Positions 50,276 through 59,762 of a DNA stretch of 64,000 nucleotides are shown here, piece by piece. Source of the stretch: Bacillus sp. SJS (GTDB taxonomy: Bacteria > Bacillota > Bacilli > Bacillales > Bacillaceae); contig NZ_JAQV02000023.1 of NCBI RefSeq assembly GCF_000732485.2, positions 58,506 to 122,505 on the forward strand, written 5' to 3'. Made by a program: the position numbers and the translations under genes. The notes under the pieces were generated by a model, which did not search any database, was not told the origin of the DNA, and saw only the letters and a list, made by a program, of their open reading frames with translations. Positions within the stretch are counted from its first letter, which is position 1; each line of letters opens with the position of its first letter.

Positions 50276-51586
50276 TTGGAAAAAATCATCGTCCGCGGCG
50301 GTCAGAAGTTGAACGGCACAGTAAAGGTAGAAGGTGCCAAAAATGCCGTTTTACCGGTTATCGCTGCATCCTTATTAGCTAGTGAAGATAAGAGCATTAT
50401 TTGTGATGTACCTACGCTCTCCGATGTATATACGATTAATGAAGTTCTGCGCCACCTTGGTGCAGATGTCCATTTCGAAAACAATCAGGTAATTGTAGAT
50501 GCATCCAAAGAGCTTAGCACCGAAGCACCATTTGAATATGTGCGTAAAATGCGGGCATCCGTTCTTGTAATGGGACCGCTTTTGGCAAGACTTGGCCGCG
50601 CGCGTGTAGCACTGCCGGGCGGATGTGCAATCGGTTCACGTCCAATTGATCAGCATCTTAAAGGCTTTGAAGCCATGGGCGCGATCATCAAAGTTGGAAA
50701 TGGCTTTATTGACGCCGAAGTAAAGGGCAGACTGCGCGGAGCTAAAATTTATTTGGACTTCCCGAGTGTAGGTGCCACTGAAAATATCATCATGGCCGCT
50801 GCACTTGCAGAGGGTACAACAACCCTTGAAAACTGTGCAAAAGAGCCAGAGATCGTTGACTTGGCGAACTACATCAATGCTATGGGCGGAAAAATTCGCG
50901 GAGCTGGAACAGGTACCATCCGTATTGAGGGTGTATCTGAACTAAAAGGCGCTCAGCACAACATCATTCCTGACCGTATTGAGGCAGGAACCTTCATGGT
51001 GGCTGCAGCGATTACAGGCGGAAACGTCCTTGTAAAAGGCGCTGTACCTGAACACCTTGCTTCATTAGTAGCGAAAATGGAAGAAATGGGCGTAGAAATC
51101 ATCGAAGAAGAAGATGGTTTGCGTGTCATTGGACCAGAAGAATTAAAAGCGGTAGACATCAAAACCATGCCTCACCCAGGATTCCCGACAGACATGCAAT
51201 CTCAAATGATGGCATTGCTACTTCAGGCAAAGGGCACAAGCATGATTACAGAAACCGTATTTGAAAACCGCTTCATGCACGTGGAAGAATTCCGCCGCAT
51301 GAACGGAGAAATCAAAATCGAAGGCCGTTCCGTGATCATCAACGGACCTGGCGAGCTTCAAGGAGCAGAAGTAGCAGCAACAGACCTGCGTGCAGGTGCC
51401 GCTCTTGTCCTGGCTGGCCTCGTATCCGAAGGGTATACACGCGTAATGGAACTGAAGCACATCGACCGCGGCTACGTAAACTTCCACGGCAAACTTGCCG
51501 GAATCGGAGCCGACATCGAACGTATCACAACCGACGACCAATCCATCACACCAGAACAGCAAGCTGTTTCGGACTTAAATGCATAA
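50276..51586 (+). CDS. murAA: UDP-GlcNAc 1-carboxyvinyltransferase (MurA paralogue 1)
   Basis: This is the second MurA, catalysing the same first step of peptidoglycan synthesis as murAB. The 436-residue protein has [11 protein letters not shown] near the start and [14 protein letters not shown] with Cys117. It starts with TTG at 50276, 5 bases after GGAGGGG, and no closer start exists. In B. subtilis MurAA is the essential main enzyme and is a ClpCP substrate. It has the B. subtilis neighbours ywmB and spoIID. Confidence 0.96.
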   Translation: MEKIIVRGGQKLNGTVKVEGAKNAVLPVIAASLLASEDKSIICDVPTLSDVYTINEVLRHLGADVHFENNQVIVDASKELSTEAPFEYVRKMRASVLVMGPLLARLGRARVALPGGCAIGSRPIDQHLKGFEAMGAIIKVGNGFIDAEVKGRLRGAKIYLDFPSVGATENIIMAAALAEGTTTLENCAKEPEIVDLANYINAMGGKIRGAGTGTIRIEGVSELKGAQHNIIPDRIEAGTFMVAAAITGGNVLVKGAVPEHLASLVAKMEEMGVEIIEEEDGLRVIGPEELKAVDIKTMPHPGFPTDMQSQMMALLLQAKGTSMITETVFENRFMHVEEFRRMNGEIKIEGRSVIINGPGELQGAEVAATDLRAGAALVLAGLVSEGYTRVMELKHIDRGYVNFHGKLAGIGADIERITTDDQSITPEQQAVSDLNA

Positions 51587-51603
51587 TTTTATACTCTCAA
51601 ACG

Positions 51604-51632
51604 GGACTCGCCATCTGGGCGGGTTCTTTTTT
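51604..51632 (+). terminator. Terminator of murAA
   Basis: GGACTCGCC/GGCGGGTTC (9 pairs, two G-U) followed by T6. Confidence 0.85.
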
Positions 51633-51659
51633 ATGCAGTTTAGTGGAGTCGGCAAACCG

Positions 51660-52020
51660 TGAATTCAGCATAAATTACGGAAATTCATCATAAATCCGGA
51701 AAATTCATCATAAGTTTTTTGTGGTGTGATTTTTTGGGAATTTGTAGTTTGTGGTCAACGGTTATTAGTGGGCAGTCAGCAATTATTGGTAAAAAGTCAG
51801 CAATTATAACGTGAATGTCAGCAATAATCCCGAAGAAGTCAGCAATTATTCCAGATTGATCCCGATCGAGCCCTGGAAGAACCTCTGAATACCGCCAAAT
51901 CTCATTTAAACCGTTAAAAGCTCAATTAAAACCGCTAAAACCTCAATCAAAACCACCAAAACCCTAAATCAAAACCGCCAAACCGTTAATCAAAACCCCA
52001 ACCAACACCCGCCAATCCCT
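51660..52020. repeat. Three successive 20-21 nt phrase arrays between murAA and spoIID
   Basis: Array 1: AATTCA(T/G)CATAA at 51662, 51682, 51702 (step 20). Array 2: GTCAGCAATTAT at 51754, 51775, 51796, 51817, 51838 (step 21). Array 3: CCGCCAAAA-type phrases at 51892, 51911, 51932, 51953, 51975, 51996 (steps 19, 21, 21, 22, 21). Each core is different; no coding frame or terminator accounts for them. The remaining 52021-52148 shows nothing I can identify. Confidence 0.85.
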
Positions 52021-52148
52021 CTCCAACAGGTATCACTTCCAGTATACCTTCATTTAAGGGAATTCATTCCTGTTCCTTGTGAAACATTTTTCGCCATATT
52101 TCGATGAACTAAACATCACTCTACTAACCCTTTCATATCAAAAGTCAG

Positions 52149-52177
52149 TCATAAAAGGTTGTCCAAGCCCATAGGAT
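52149..52177 (+). promoter_or_regulatory. SigE promoter of spoIID
   Basis: TCATAAA (52149-52155), 14-base spacer, CATAGGAT (52170-52177), close to the SigE pattern KMATATT / CATACAMT. spoIID is a known SigE gene. Confidence 0.65.
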
Positions 52178-52213
52178 GGAGTATACGCATTACTCAATCA
52201 GGAGGCTCAGTGG

Positions 52214-53242
52214 ATGAAATCTATGAAACCGCTATTGGTCGTACTAGCCGGACTTTTTATTTTAGTTCTCATGATCCCGGCGCTGCTTGTTTCCCCTTTC
52301 GTCAGCCAGTCAAACGGCAGTCTGGGAGAAGAACTGAAGCAGAAGGAAGAGCAGGAGAAGCCGCAGGTACCAAAATCAAGTGTGACCGTGTCGGTTTACC
52401 GGACCGCTGCCAAAAAGGTAGAGAACGTGGCACTTGAGGATTATGTATTTGGAGTCGTCGCCTCAGAAATGCCGGCTGATTTTGAAGAGGAAGCATTGAA
52501 AGCCCAGGCACTTGCGGCAAGAACCGTAATCGTCAAATCGCTAACTGCCGGAAAAGGCATCTCAACCCCAACCGGCCAAAAAGCGAATGTCACCGACACC
52601 GTAATCCATCAGGTATACCGGAACAAAGAAGAATTGAAGAAATTATGGGGTAGCGACTACAGCTGGCGATCTGAGAAAGTGCTGGCTGCCGTATCAGGAA
52701 CCTCCGGACAAATCCTTACCTATGAGAACAAGCCGATCACCGCATCCTTTTTCTCAACAAGCAACGGCTATACGGAAAACTCGGAAGACTATTGGCCAAA
52801 CGCCATACCATACTTAAGAAGTGTCAAAAGTACATGGGATGAAGCATCCCCTAAATACTACAGTCAGCAAATCTTTTCTGTCGCAGACTTCCAGAGAAAA
52901 CTCGGTGTGTCGCTCAAAAGCGCAAACTCCGTCGGAAAAGTAATCGAGCGCACCTCAAGCAACCGCGTCGCAAAAGTGGAAATCGGCGGCAAAACCTTAA
53001 CCGGCCGTGATGTCCGTGACAAACTTCAGCTGAAATCCACCGACTTCACCTGGACACTAAAAGGCGGCAACGTCGTCATCCAAACGAAGGGATACGGCCA
53101 CGGAGTCGGAATGAGCCAATACGGTGCGAACTTCATGGCTCAGGACGGAAAATCATACAAAGACATCGTCGGATACTACTATAATGGAACGACACTCGCA
53201 GCTGCAGACCCGTTTTTAACGAAATTGACGGCACAGCAATAG
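52214..53242 (+). CDS. spoIID: Stage II sporulation protein D
   Basis: SpoIID is a membrane-anchored lytic transglycosylase that degrades peptidoglycan and drives engulfment with SpoIIP and SpoIIM. The 342-residue protein has one N-terminal membrane helix (about 6-25) and the SpoIID domain: [32 protein letters not shown] (with the catalytic Glu in ASEMP), [10 protein letters not shown] and the C-terminal [19 protein letters not shown] precedes the ATG. A terminator follows. Confidence 0.96.
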   Translation: MKSMKPLLVVLAGLFILVLMIPALLVSPFVSQSNGSLGEELKQKEEQEKPQVPKSSVTVSVYRTAAKKVENVALEDYVFGVVASEMPADFEEEALKAQALAARTVIVKSLTAGKGISTPTGQKANVTDTVIHQVYRNKEELKKLWGSDYSWRSEKVLAAVSGTSGQILTYENKPITASFFSTSNGYTENSEDYWPNAIPYLRSVKSTWDEASPKYYSQQIFSVADFQRKLGVSLKSANSVGKVIERTSSNRVAKVEIGGKTLTGRDVRDKLQLKSTDFTWTLKGGNVVIQTKGYGHGVGMSQYGANFMAQDGKSYKDIVGYYYNGTTLAAADPFLTKLTAQQ

Positions 53243-53243
53243 G

Positions 53244-53277
53244 GCACAGCCTCCTTTTGGGGGCTGTGTTTTTTTGT
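53244..53277 (+). terminator. Terminator of spoIID
   Basis: CACAGCCTCC (53245-53254) pairs with GGGGGCTGTG, followed by T7. Confidence 0.9.
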
Positions 53278-53435
53278 TTCAAAATGATAAAAGGACCGGT
53301 CATCATAAACCAGTAGGAGGATAGCAAGCCGCCACCTGGTTCTCACCAGCGCTCCCCCAAATCATTGTTGTTGGTCTAGCTCTTCACTTTTTTCTAAAAG
53401 GTGTCATTAAAAATGGATCAACCCAATCACGGTAA

Positions 53436-53469
53436 CAAAAAGACGGCCGGTACTCGATACCGGCCGTCT
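53436..53469 (-). terminator. Terminator of the GNAT gene
   Basis: A 12-bp stem AGACGGCCGGTA/TACCGGCCGTCT with a CTCGA loop; on the minus strand it is followed by T5. Confidence 0.88.
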
Positions 53470-53474
53470 CTCGT

Positions 53475-53966
53475 TTATCCCACTCGTTTCCCCAAAATCA
53501 CTAAATCACGCTCCACACCCTCAAGGTTTGCCACCTTCGGAAGAGTGCCCCACCGTTCAAACCCGAACCGTTCAAACAAACGGATGCTTGGTTCGTTGTG
53601 TCCGAATACAAATCCGAGCAGAGTTTGGATATTCAATTCCTTGCACTGATCGATTGCAGCCTGGAGCAGTTTTTTCCCAAGACCTCCTCCGCGGAAGGCC
53701 GGGTCAATGTAAATGCTGACCTCAGCAGTGTGTTTGTAGGCTTCTCTGCCATAGAAGGGCTGGAGACTGATCCAGCTCGTAATGGCGCCTGATTCATCCT
53801 CAGCGACCCACAGGGGGTAATGCTCATTATGATCATCAAACCATTTTCCCCGGGATTCATATGTAACCGGCACAAGATCCGCCGTCACCATTCTGGATGC
53901 AATCGTTGTATTATAAATATCTACAATTCGTTCTAAATCTTCCCTTTTGGCTAACCTCAGCTTCAT
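53475..53966 (-). CDS. GNAT N-acetyltransferase, phosphinothricin-acetyltransferase type
   Basis: The 163-residue protein has the PAT-type start MKLRLAKREDLERIVDIYN, the TAEVSIYIDPAFRGGGLGKKLL acetyl-CoA loop (RGGGLG) and NEPSIRLFERFGFERWG. Family members acetylate phosphinothricin, methionine sulfone or other amines; the real substrate is unknown. It starts two bases after the VanZ-like gene on the same strand and ends at a strong terminator. Confidence 0.85.
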   Translation of the reverse strand: MKLRLAKREDLERIVDIYNTTIASRMVTADLVPVTYESRGKWFDDHNEHYPLWVAEDESGAITSWISLQPFYGREAYKHTAEVSIYIDPAFRGGGLGKKLLQAAIDQCKELNIQTLLGFVFGHNEPSIRLFERFGFERWGTLPKVANLEGVERDLVILGKRVG

Positions 53967-53968
53967 TG

Positions 53969-54397
53969 TCAGTTCCTCCGATCAAGCGTTTCAAGCCTTT
54001 GAAAAAAGCGGTACATACGTGAATCCTTCGACTTAAAATAAGTGTATCTCATAATGATATAGGAAACGGTGATTCCCACTGCATCCTTAAACAGATCAAA
54101 CCAGGTTGACGTCCGGAACGGCGTGAACATCTGGTGGATCTCATCAATCGCCCCATATGAAAGGCAAACGATGACGATCGCAAGGCTTGTCCCTGCTGTC
54201 CATTTTCCGTGAACGGCGAGGGCAAATGCAAATAGCCAGTACAAAATTCCAAACTCTATTAAATGGAGCGAGTCTTTAAATACCGCCTCAAACGTAAAGG
54301 GTGCATTCGGGTCTCCCGGGATGCTCGAAAGCTCCCAAATCAGCCACATATAAGCGATCGGTGCAATCGTCAGCACCCAGTATAATAGTTTCTTCAT
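53969..54397 (-). CDS. VanZ family membrane protein
   Basis: The 142-residue protein has four hydrophobic segments and the VanZ motifs WELSSIPG, DSLHLIEFGILYWLF and GAIDEIHQMFTPFRTSTWFDLFKDAVG (DEIHQ...R...D). VanZ proteins are linked to glycopeptide tolerance, but most members have no known role. I use ATG at 54397 (MKKLLYW) with AAAGGATGAGGA upstream; the open frame beyond it crosses the spoIIQ promoter. Confidence 0.85.
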   Translation of the reverse strand: MKKLLYWVLTIAPIAYMWLIWELSSIPGDPNAPFTFEAVFKDSLHLIEFGILYWLFAFALAVHGKWTAGTSLAIVIVCLSYGAIDEIHQMFTPFRTSTWFDLFKDAVGITVSYIIMRYTYFKSKDSRMYRFFQRLETLDRRN

Positions 54398-54472
54398 CGT
54401 CCTCATCCTTTTTTGCATAATGGCAAAATCACAGGAGCATACTAAGCGTTTTTTAAATTTTTTTTGGCAAAT

Positions 54473-54502
54473 GTATATATTTTCAGAATTGTGTTCAGAA
54501 TG
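54473..54502 (+). promoter_or_regulatory. SigF promoter of spoIIQ
   Basis: GTATA (54473-54477), 15-base spacer, GTTCAGAATG (54493-54502), matching GGnnAnAMTR except the second G. The same 15-base spacing is used for spoIIR. spoIIQ is SigF-dependent in B. subtilis. Confidence 0.72.
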
Positions 54503-54520
54503 GTTGCTGAGGTGATGAAG

Positions 54521-55315
54521 ATGAGAGAGGAAGAAAAAAATCGTACTTCTCAACAATCAAAGGTTCAGCAATTTTTTAGAAAACGCTGGGTATTTCCGGC
54601 AATCTACTTAGTTAGTGCAGCTTTGATTTTAACAAGTGTGTTATGGTATCAGGCAACACGCGATATGAACCCGGTAGGCGAACAGCCAGGCAAGCCCCAA
54701 ACTGAAAAGGGACAGGATGCTGCTGAAGTAGCCAAGCCAGTGGAGAATATCACAACGCCGGCTCTTGACAAAGAAGAGATTCAAGTCGTGAAAAAGTTCT
54801 ATGATTCCAAGTCTTCTAAAGAAGAGCAGGAAGCGGCACTCGTATCCTATAATAACACGTACAGTCCGAACCAAGGAATCGACCTTGCGAAGAAGGACGG
54901 TAAGGAATTCGATGTGACAGCTTCTCTAAGCGGAACCGTTCTAAGAGCAGAAAAAGATCCAATCCTAGGATACGTTGTTGAAATTCAGCACGAGGATAGC
55001 GTAACAACTGTCTATCAATCTCTAGCATCTGTTGCAGTAGAAGAAGGCGACACAGTCGCACAGCATGCAGTAATCGGTAAGGCCGGGAAAAATCTATTAA
55101 ACGAAAAGAACGGCGTACACGTACACTTTGAAATCCGTAAAGACGGAAAAGCATTGAATCCTGCTAACCTTCTTGACAAGCCTGCAACCGCCATCTCTGA
55201 TGAAGCAGCAGCTGCAAGTAAAGAAACAGAAGCAAAGCAGCAGGAAGAAAAGAAAAACGAGAAGCAAGAAGACGCTAAAGAATCTGAAGCTTCCGTTCCT
55301 TCTAAAAACGCATAA
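54521..55315 (+). CDS. spoIIQ: Stage II sporulation protein Q
   Basis: SpoIIQ is a forespore membrane protein that pairs with SpoIIIAH across the two membranes during engulfment. The 264-residue protein has a cytoplasmic basic start, one membrane helix (about 24-43) and a degenerate LytM domain (110-215). Of the zinc ligands, HVH at 200-202 and Asp121 are present, but the first His is Asn117 (PNQGID), as B. subtilis also lacks it. The tail is Glu/Lys-rich. ATG at 54521 fits MREEEK of relatives. Confidence 0.95.
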   Translation: MREEEKNRTSQQSKVQQFFRKRWVFPAIYLVSAALILTSVLWYQATRDMNPVGEQPGKPQTEKGQDAAEVAKPVENITTPALDKEEIQVVKKFYDSKSSKEEQEAALVSYNNTYSPNQGIDLAKKDGKEFDVTASLSGTVLRAEKDPILGYVVEIQHEDSVTTVYQSLASVAVEEGDTVAQHAVIGKAGKNLLNEKNGVHVHFEIRKDGKALNPANLLDKPATAISDEAAAASKETEAKQQEEKKNEKQEDAKESEASVPSKNA

Positions 55316-55332
55316 TCATGCCTTACATTTTG

Positions 55333-55371
55333 AACCCGTACGGTGCTCCTGCATCATGCGGGTTTTTCTTT
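55333..55371 (+). terminator. Terminator of spoIIQ
   Basis: AACCCGTA (55333-55340) pairs with TGCGGGTT (55357-55364); TTTCTTTT follows. Confidence 0.8.
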
Positions 55372-55422
55372 TGAGTATGGTAAAATAAATGCGGAACTAC
55401 CATCGTCAAAGGAGAGATATAC

Positions 55423-56409
55423 ATGATACGTTTTGGAGTGATCGGAACAAACTGGATTACTGAAAAATTTCTTGATGCCGCAGCTCAAACAGGAGAACTG
55501 GAGCTAACTGCCGTTTACTCCCGGACAGAGGACCGCGCATTACAGTTTGCAGAAAAGCACGTCGCCCGCCATACATATACAAGCCTTGAAGAATTTGCAG
55601 CCAGTAAAGAATTTGATGCAGTGTACATCGCAAGCCCGAATTCCCTGCATGCGGAACAGGCTATTCTTTGCATGAACCACGGCAAGCATGTCCTATGTGA
55701 AAAGCCCATTGCCTCAAACGCTGCTGAAATGAAAAAAATGATCGAAGCGGCACAAGCAAACGAAGTCTTACTGATGGAAGCCATGAAAACAACCCTGCTT
55801 CCAAACTTCGCCTCCATCCAAAGCAACCTGAATAAAATCGGAAAAATCCGCCGCTACGTTGCAAGCTACTGCCAATATTCATCCCGCTACGATGCCTATA
55901 AAGAAGGAAAAATCCTTAATGCGTTCAAACCCGAATTCTCGAACGGCTCGATGATGGATATCGGCATCTACTGCATCGCACCAATGGTTGCCCTATTCGG
56001 CAAGCCAAACTCCATCCAGGCAACCGCGCACCTGCTCGAATCCGGTGTAGACGGCGAAGGCAGCATCCTGTTTCAATACGACGAACACGACGCCATCGTC
56101 ATGTTCTCCAAAATTACCGATTCCTACATCCCGTCCGAAATCCAAGGGGAAGCAGGCAGCATCGTCATCGAGAAATTCAGCACAATGGAAAACGTCCGCA
56201 TTCAATACCGTACCGGGGAGTCAGAAAACATCAACGTCGAGCAAAATGAAAACTCCATGTACGACGAAGCAAAAGAATTCGCAGCCCTCATCCGTTCCGG
56301 AAAACGCGAATCAACCATCAACACATTCGAAAACTCCCTAACCGTTCTCGAAATCATGGATGAAGCACGCCGTCAAATCGGACTCGTTTATCCAGCAGAT
56401 CAGGCATAA
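55423..56409 (+). CDS. Gfo/Idh/MocA family oxidoreductase
   Basis: The 328-residue protein has the N-terminal Rossmann fold (IRFGVIGTNWITEKFLDA) and the family EKP motif in KHVLCEKPIASNAAEM near residues 88-104, then the alpha/beta substrate domain with GSMMDIGIYCIAPM. Such enzymes oxidise or reduce sugars or cyclitols with NAD(P); the substrate is unknown. AAAGGAG precedes the ATG. It is a single gene between two terminators. Confidence 0.88.
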   Translation: MIRFGVIGTNWITEKFLDAAAQTGELELTAVYSRTEDRALQFAEKHVARHTYTSLEEFAASKEFDAVYIASPNSLHAEQAILCMNHGKHVLCEKPIASNAAEMKKMIEAAQANEVLLMEAMKTTLLPNFASIQSNLNKIGKIRRYVASYCQYSSRYDAYKEGKILNAFKPEFSNGSMMDIGIYCIAPMVALFGKPNSIQATAHLLESGVDGEGSILFQYDEHDAIVMFSKITDSYIPSEIQGEAGSIVIEKFSTMENVRIQYRTGESENINVEQNENSMYDEAKEFAALIRSGKRESTINTFENSLTVLEIMDEARRQIGLVYPADQA

Positions 56410-56438
56410 AAAAAAGGTGCAATTCGCACCTTTTTTTA
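56410..56438. terminator. Bidirectional terminator
   Basis: AAAAAAGGTGC/GCACCTTTTTT with an AATTC loop, serving the convergent oxidoreductase and GNAT genes. Confidence 0.88.
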
Positions 56439-56440
56439 CG

Positions 56441-56902
56441 TTATAAGTCCATATAAACAAACTCCCGATATTTAACAAAATTGTTTTTCCTGTAAAAAAT
56501 CTTTGCCGCTTCATTATCGAACCAATAATCCAACTCAACCTTCGTAATACCTTTAGACTTTGCAACCTCTGCAACTTCCTCCATCAGCCTGGAACCGTAC
56601 CCCTGATTTCTCATATGATCCGCAATACTTATTTGATGAACATATACCGATCGATACGCCTTTTTAAAAGCATTCTCCGGATAATTTCGTATCTCAATCC
56701 AAGCATAGCCCAAAGGCTGCCCAACCTCCTCAAGCACCAGGAAAATGAACTCTTCCGTCTCGATAATTCTTTGAAAAAAACTCCTGATTTCACTGTAATC
56801 ATATGCCTTAAAATACTCCGGATATAATGCTGTATGTACATCGTGAACATATCGATTCAGCTTAGCGACTAACTCAAAATCCTTCGTCCGAGTAATATTC
56901 AT
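56441..56902 (-). CDS. GNAT family N-acetyltransferase
   Basis: The 153-residue protein has the GNAT pattern: FLVLEEVGQPLGYAWIEI, the core strand VYVHQISIADHMRNQGYGSRLMEEVAE with the acetyl-CoA loop RNQGYGS, and VELDYWFDNEAAKIFYRKNNF. The substrate is unknown. It is monocistronic. Confidence 0.85.
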   Translation of the reverse strand: MNITRTKDFELVAKLNRYVHDVHTALYPEYFKAYDYSEIRSFFQRIIETEEFIFLVLEEVGQPLGYAWIEIRNYPENAFKKAYRSVYVHQISIADHMRNQGYGSRLMEEVAEVAKSKGITKVELDYWFDNEAAKIFYRKNNFVKYREFVYMDL

Positions 56903-57029
56903 TCCTATTCATCCTTCTTTGTAAAAAAATCCCTTTATTCATACTAACATGAAACTCTCCTTGGGAAAATTCCTTTTTCAAGACTGGCTAAAAAATCCGT
57001 CCACTTGGATGGAAGAACAACTTATTTGG

Positions 57030-57235
57030 GACGGAAAAATTCTGGTCACTAGCGGCTGAATTCCATCTGTGAGCGGCCAAATAAAGTGGAGGAACGGTCA
57101 GATTTAATTGCTGACCTGCCAAAAAAAGTGTCCAACAGCTTAATAAAATGCACCGGACAAATTCCATCCGCGACCGGCTAAATAATTGGGAGTATCGGCC
57201 AAAACCAGTACGCCAACCGCCATATTCGGCACGCA
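57030..57235. repeat. 21-nt phrase array between GNAT and fbpC
   Basis: Phrases with core A(C/G)CGGC(C/T)AAAT start at 57030, 57051, 57072, 57093, 57114, 57135, 57152, 57173, 57194 and 57215. All steps are 21 except one of 17. The second half of each phrase is divergent. The 56903-57029 part shows nothing I recognise. Confidence 0.85.
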
Positions 57236-57262
57236 CCTCCACTCCCCCAGATCTACCTTAAC

Positions 57263-57290
57263 CAAAAAACGGCAGGATAAGCTCCAGCCG
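57263..57290 (-). terminator. Terminator of the iron ABC operon
   Basis: On the minus strand CGGCTGGA/TCCTGCCG (one mismatch) followed by T6. Confidence 0.7.
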
Positions 57291-57295
57291 CTAGT

Positions 57296-58015
57296 TCATT
57301 TAATATATTCTTTCTGGTGGATAGTTTCCATATCCTCTGCCAGGAGGTCGCAGGGTTTTCCTATTTGAGTAATTTTTCCGTCCTTCATAATCACGATTCG
57401 GTCAGCGAGTGATCTTGCATCCTCCCGATCATGAGTTACAAAAATGGATGTAATGCCAGTTTGCTTCAGAATGGAGCGTAATTCATCTCGAATTTTTTGC
57501 TGGAGTTCGGAATCAAGATTGCTGAATGGTTCGTCCAGCATAAGCAGGGAGGGGTTGGGAGCGAGTGCCCTGGCAAGTGCTACACGCTGCTGCTGGCCGC
57601 CACTTAATTCATATGGATAGCGATTGGCAAAGTCATGAAGACCAACGAGATGTAAGAGCTCCTTGACACGTTCATTCTTTTCCTTTTTACTGCGTTTTTT
57701 TAATCCGAATTTTATATTATCGGCCACACTTAAATGCGGGAAAAGGGCGTAATCTTGAAAAACCAATCCGACGCCTCTTTTTTCAGGCTGTATAAAATGG
57801 AATGGATTGGACACAATCTTGTTGTTTATTTCAATGGAACCGCTGCTAGGCACTTCAAGACCGGCAATTAGCCTTAGGATCGTACTTTTTCCGCTTCCGC
57901 TATTCCCAAGGATCGAAACAATTTCCCCTTCTTCAATCGATAACACAAAATCCTGGATGGTCTGTTCATTTGAGTTTCTATATTGGAAATGTAAATTTTG
58001 TATTTGGACAAACAT
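57296..58015 (-). CDS. fbpC: Iron(III) ABC transporter ATP-binding protein (FbpC-like)
   Basis: The 239-residue ATPase has Walker A GNSGSGKST (37-45), the Q-loop FQDYALFPHL, signature LSGGQQQR (137-144) and Walker B LLMLDEP (157-163) with the His switch in FVTHD. It lacks the C-terminal TOBE regulatory domain that longer FbpC proteins (about 350 residues) carry. It starts five bases after the permease gene. The substrate, ferric iron, is inferred from its partners and the Fur box. Confidence 0.88.
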   Translation of the reverse strand: MFVQIQNLHFQYRNSNEQTIQDFVLSIEEGEIVSILGNSGSGKSTILRLIAGLEVPSSGSIEINNKIVSNPFHFIQPEKRGVGLVFQDYALFPHLSVADNIKFGLKKRSKKEKNERVKELLHLVGLHDFANRYPYELSGGQQQRVALARALAPNPSLLMLDEPFSNLDSELQQKIRDELRSILKQTGITSIFVTHDREDARSLADRIVIMKDGKITQIGKPCDLLAEDMETIHQKEYIK

Positions 58016-58020
58016 CAGAT

Positions 58021-59658
58021 TTACTCCCTTTCCAGCACTTTATGAAAGAAATAGATGGACACGCCGCTAATAAGGATGATTAATATGGACGCTGAAGCCG
58101 CCTCATGGATTTGTTCATTTCCAGCATACTGAAACGCCTTTGTTGCCAGTGTATAGAAATTAAATGGCTGTAAGATCAGCGTCAAGGGCAATTCCTTTAA
58201 TATCTCAATAAATACAAGGATAAATGCTCCGAAAACCGCTCCTGAAATCATCCTGAGATCCACTTTAAAAAAGGTTTGTGTTATCGACATGCCAAGCGTT
58301 CTGGAGGCTTCTGTAAAGCTGACCCCTATTTTATCAAAACCTGACTCAATCGAGTTAAATCCTAAAGCCAGGAATCGAATGACGTAGGCAAAGATCAGCA
58401 TTGAGATACTTATGCTTAAAACGATTGTTGGTTCAAACCCAGCTATTTTAGAGAAAGCAGCGATCTGCCTATCAAGAGCAAGAAAGAGGGAAAGAACCCC
58501 CATAGCAATCACGGCGCCGGGTATGGAATAGCCAAAAATTACAATTTTGGACGTGGCTTTGGACAAGGCTCCGCTGAATAACCGATAAAAATTTGCGGTC
58601 ACCAATGAGATCAGCACAATGATGAAAGAGGCAATGACCGCAACGAAGGTGGAATTCCAGACTAACGTCAGGAAACCGGCATTGACTACTATGTCAAAGG
58701 TGATGAAGGCCCAGTAACTCAATTGAATGAATGGAACAAGAAAAGTAACTAGGAAAATAAAGCTGAAATAGGCGAAGACCGACCAGGCTTTAGCCCCTTT
58801 TAAAGGTGCAGGCTGAAGCGGACGGACCTTGGATGTCGAATAGCTGTACTTTTTGCGGCTTCTTAACAGTCTCTCCAAAAGCAGAACCACAATCACGAAA
58901 GTCATGAGTATTCCGGAAAGCTTAATTGCTGAGCCGATGTCCCCCATCCCGAACCATGTCTGAAAAATGGCCGTACTGAAAGTTTGAATGCCAAAATATT
59001 TAACCACACCATAATCATTTAATACTTCCAATATCACTAAACTTACTCCGCCAATAATGGAAGCCCTTGAAATAGGGAGGATCACGCGGAAGAAAATCTC
59101 ATACGGATTTCTTCCAAGCAAGCGGGAGTTTTCAACAAGGGAAGCGGATTGCTTTTCCAAAAAACTTTTTGTAATGATATAAACATATGGGAATAAAAAA
59201 ATGGAATAAATGAAGATGGCACCAGGAACATTCATAATTGAAAAGTACTTGGGATTTAGTGCGGCACCGAAGTTATTTCTCAATGCTGATTGAATGACAC
59301 CTGTATAATTTAAAAGCCCATGATACGTATAAGCCCCGATATAGGGAGGAATAGCGAGCGGCAAAATGACTCCCCATTTAAAAAAATTCCGTAATGGAAA
59401 TTCATAAGCTGACACAAGCCAAGCCATGCTGACCCCGATGATCACCGTGATGATGCTAGTAAAGAACACAATGATCAGGGTGTTCTGAATAAAATTTGTC
59501 AGAAGAAATTGTTTAATATGCTCCCAGTTTTCGCTCGGTTCCGTAAAGGATTGGACGCCGATAAATAGAACAGGAAGCAAAATCATAAATATGAATAGGA
59601 AACTTAGAAGCGACCAGCCATTCAGGTGACGTTTAATTTGGTGAAACAAACCCATCAT
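58021..59658 (-). CDS. fbpB: Iron(III) ABC transporter permease, fused double permease (FbpB-like)
   Basis: The 545-residue protein has two BPD-type permease halves in one chain (about 60-275 and 335-535), each with an EAA-type loop (ENSRLLGRNPYEIFFRVILP and EASRTLGMSITQTFFKVDL), and about 12 membrane segments. This fusion is typical of FbpB/SfuB. The start is uncertain: ATG at 59658 or 59655 lies right after TTAGGA. The open frame extends to 59715, but that part is a hairpin. Confidence 0.87.
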   Translation of the reverse strand: MMGLFHQIKRHLNGWSLLSFLFIFMILLPVLFIGVQSFTEPSENWEHIKQFLLTNFIQNTLIIVFFTSIITVIIGVSMAWLVSAYEFPLRNFFKWGVILPLAIPPYIGAYTYHGLLNYTGVIQSALRNNFGAALNPKYFSIMNVPGAIFIYSIFLFPYVYIITKSFLEKQSASLVENSRLLGRNPYEIFFRVILPISRASIIGGVSLVILEVLNDYGVVKYFGIQTFSTAIFQTWFGMGDIGSAIKLSGILMTFVIVVLLLERLLRSRKKYSYSTSKVRPLQPAPLKGAKAWSVFAYFSFIFLVTFLVPFIQLSYWAFITFDIVVNAGFLTLVWNSTFVAVIASFIIVLISLVTANFYRLFSGALSKATSKIVIFGYSIPGAVIAMGVLSLFLALDRQIAAFSKIAGFEPTIVLSISISMLIFAYVIRFLALGFNSIESGFDKIGVSFTEASRTLGMSITQTFFKVDLRMISGAVFGAFILVFIEILKELPLTLILQPFNFYTLATKAFQYAGNEQIHEAASASILIILISGVSIYFFHKVLERE

Positions 59659-59678
59659 TCCTAACCCGTTTGAAAATT

Positions 59679-59715
59679 TATAAAAGAGTGCCGTATCGCT
59701 CATGCAATACGGCAC
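59679..59715 (-). terminator. Hairpin between fbpA and fbpB
   Basis: On the minus strand GTGCCGTAT/ATACGGCAC form a perfect 9-bp stem followed by TCTTTTAT. It may cause partial termination so that the binding protein is made in excess of the permease. Confidence 0.6.
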
Positions 59716-59762
59716 GTCTCTTGAATGATTTTATCTCTTTTCAGGTGAATGGGAAAGAAAGA

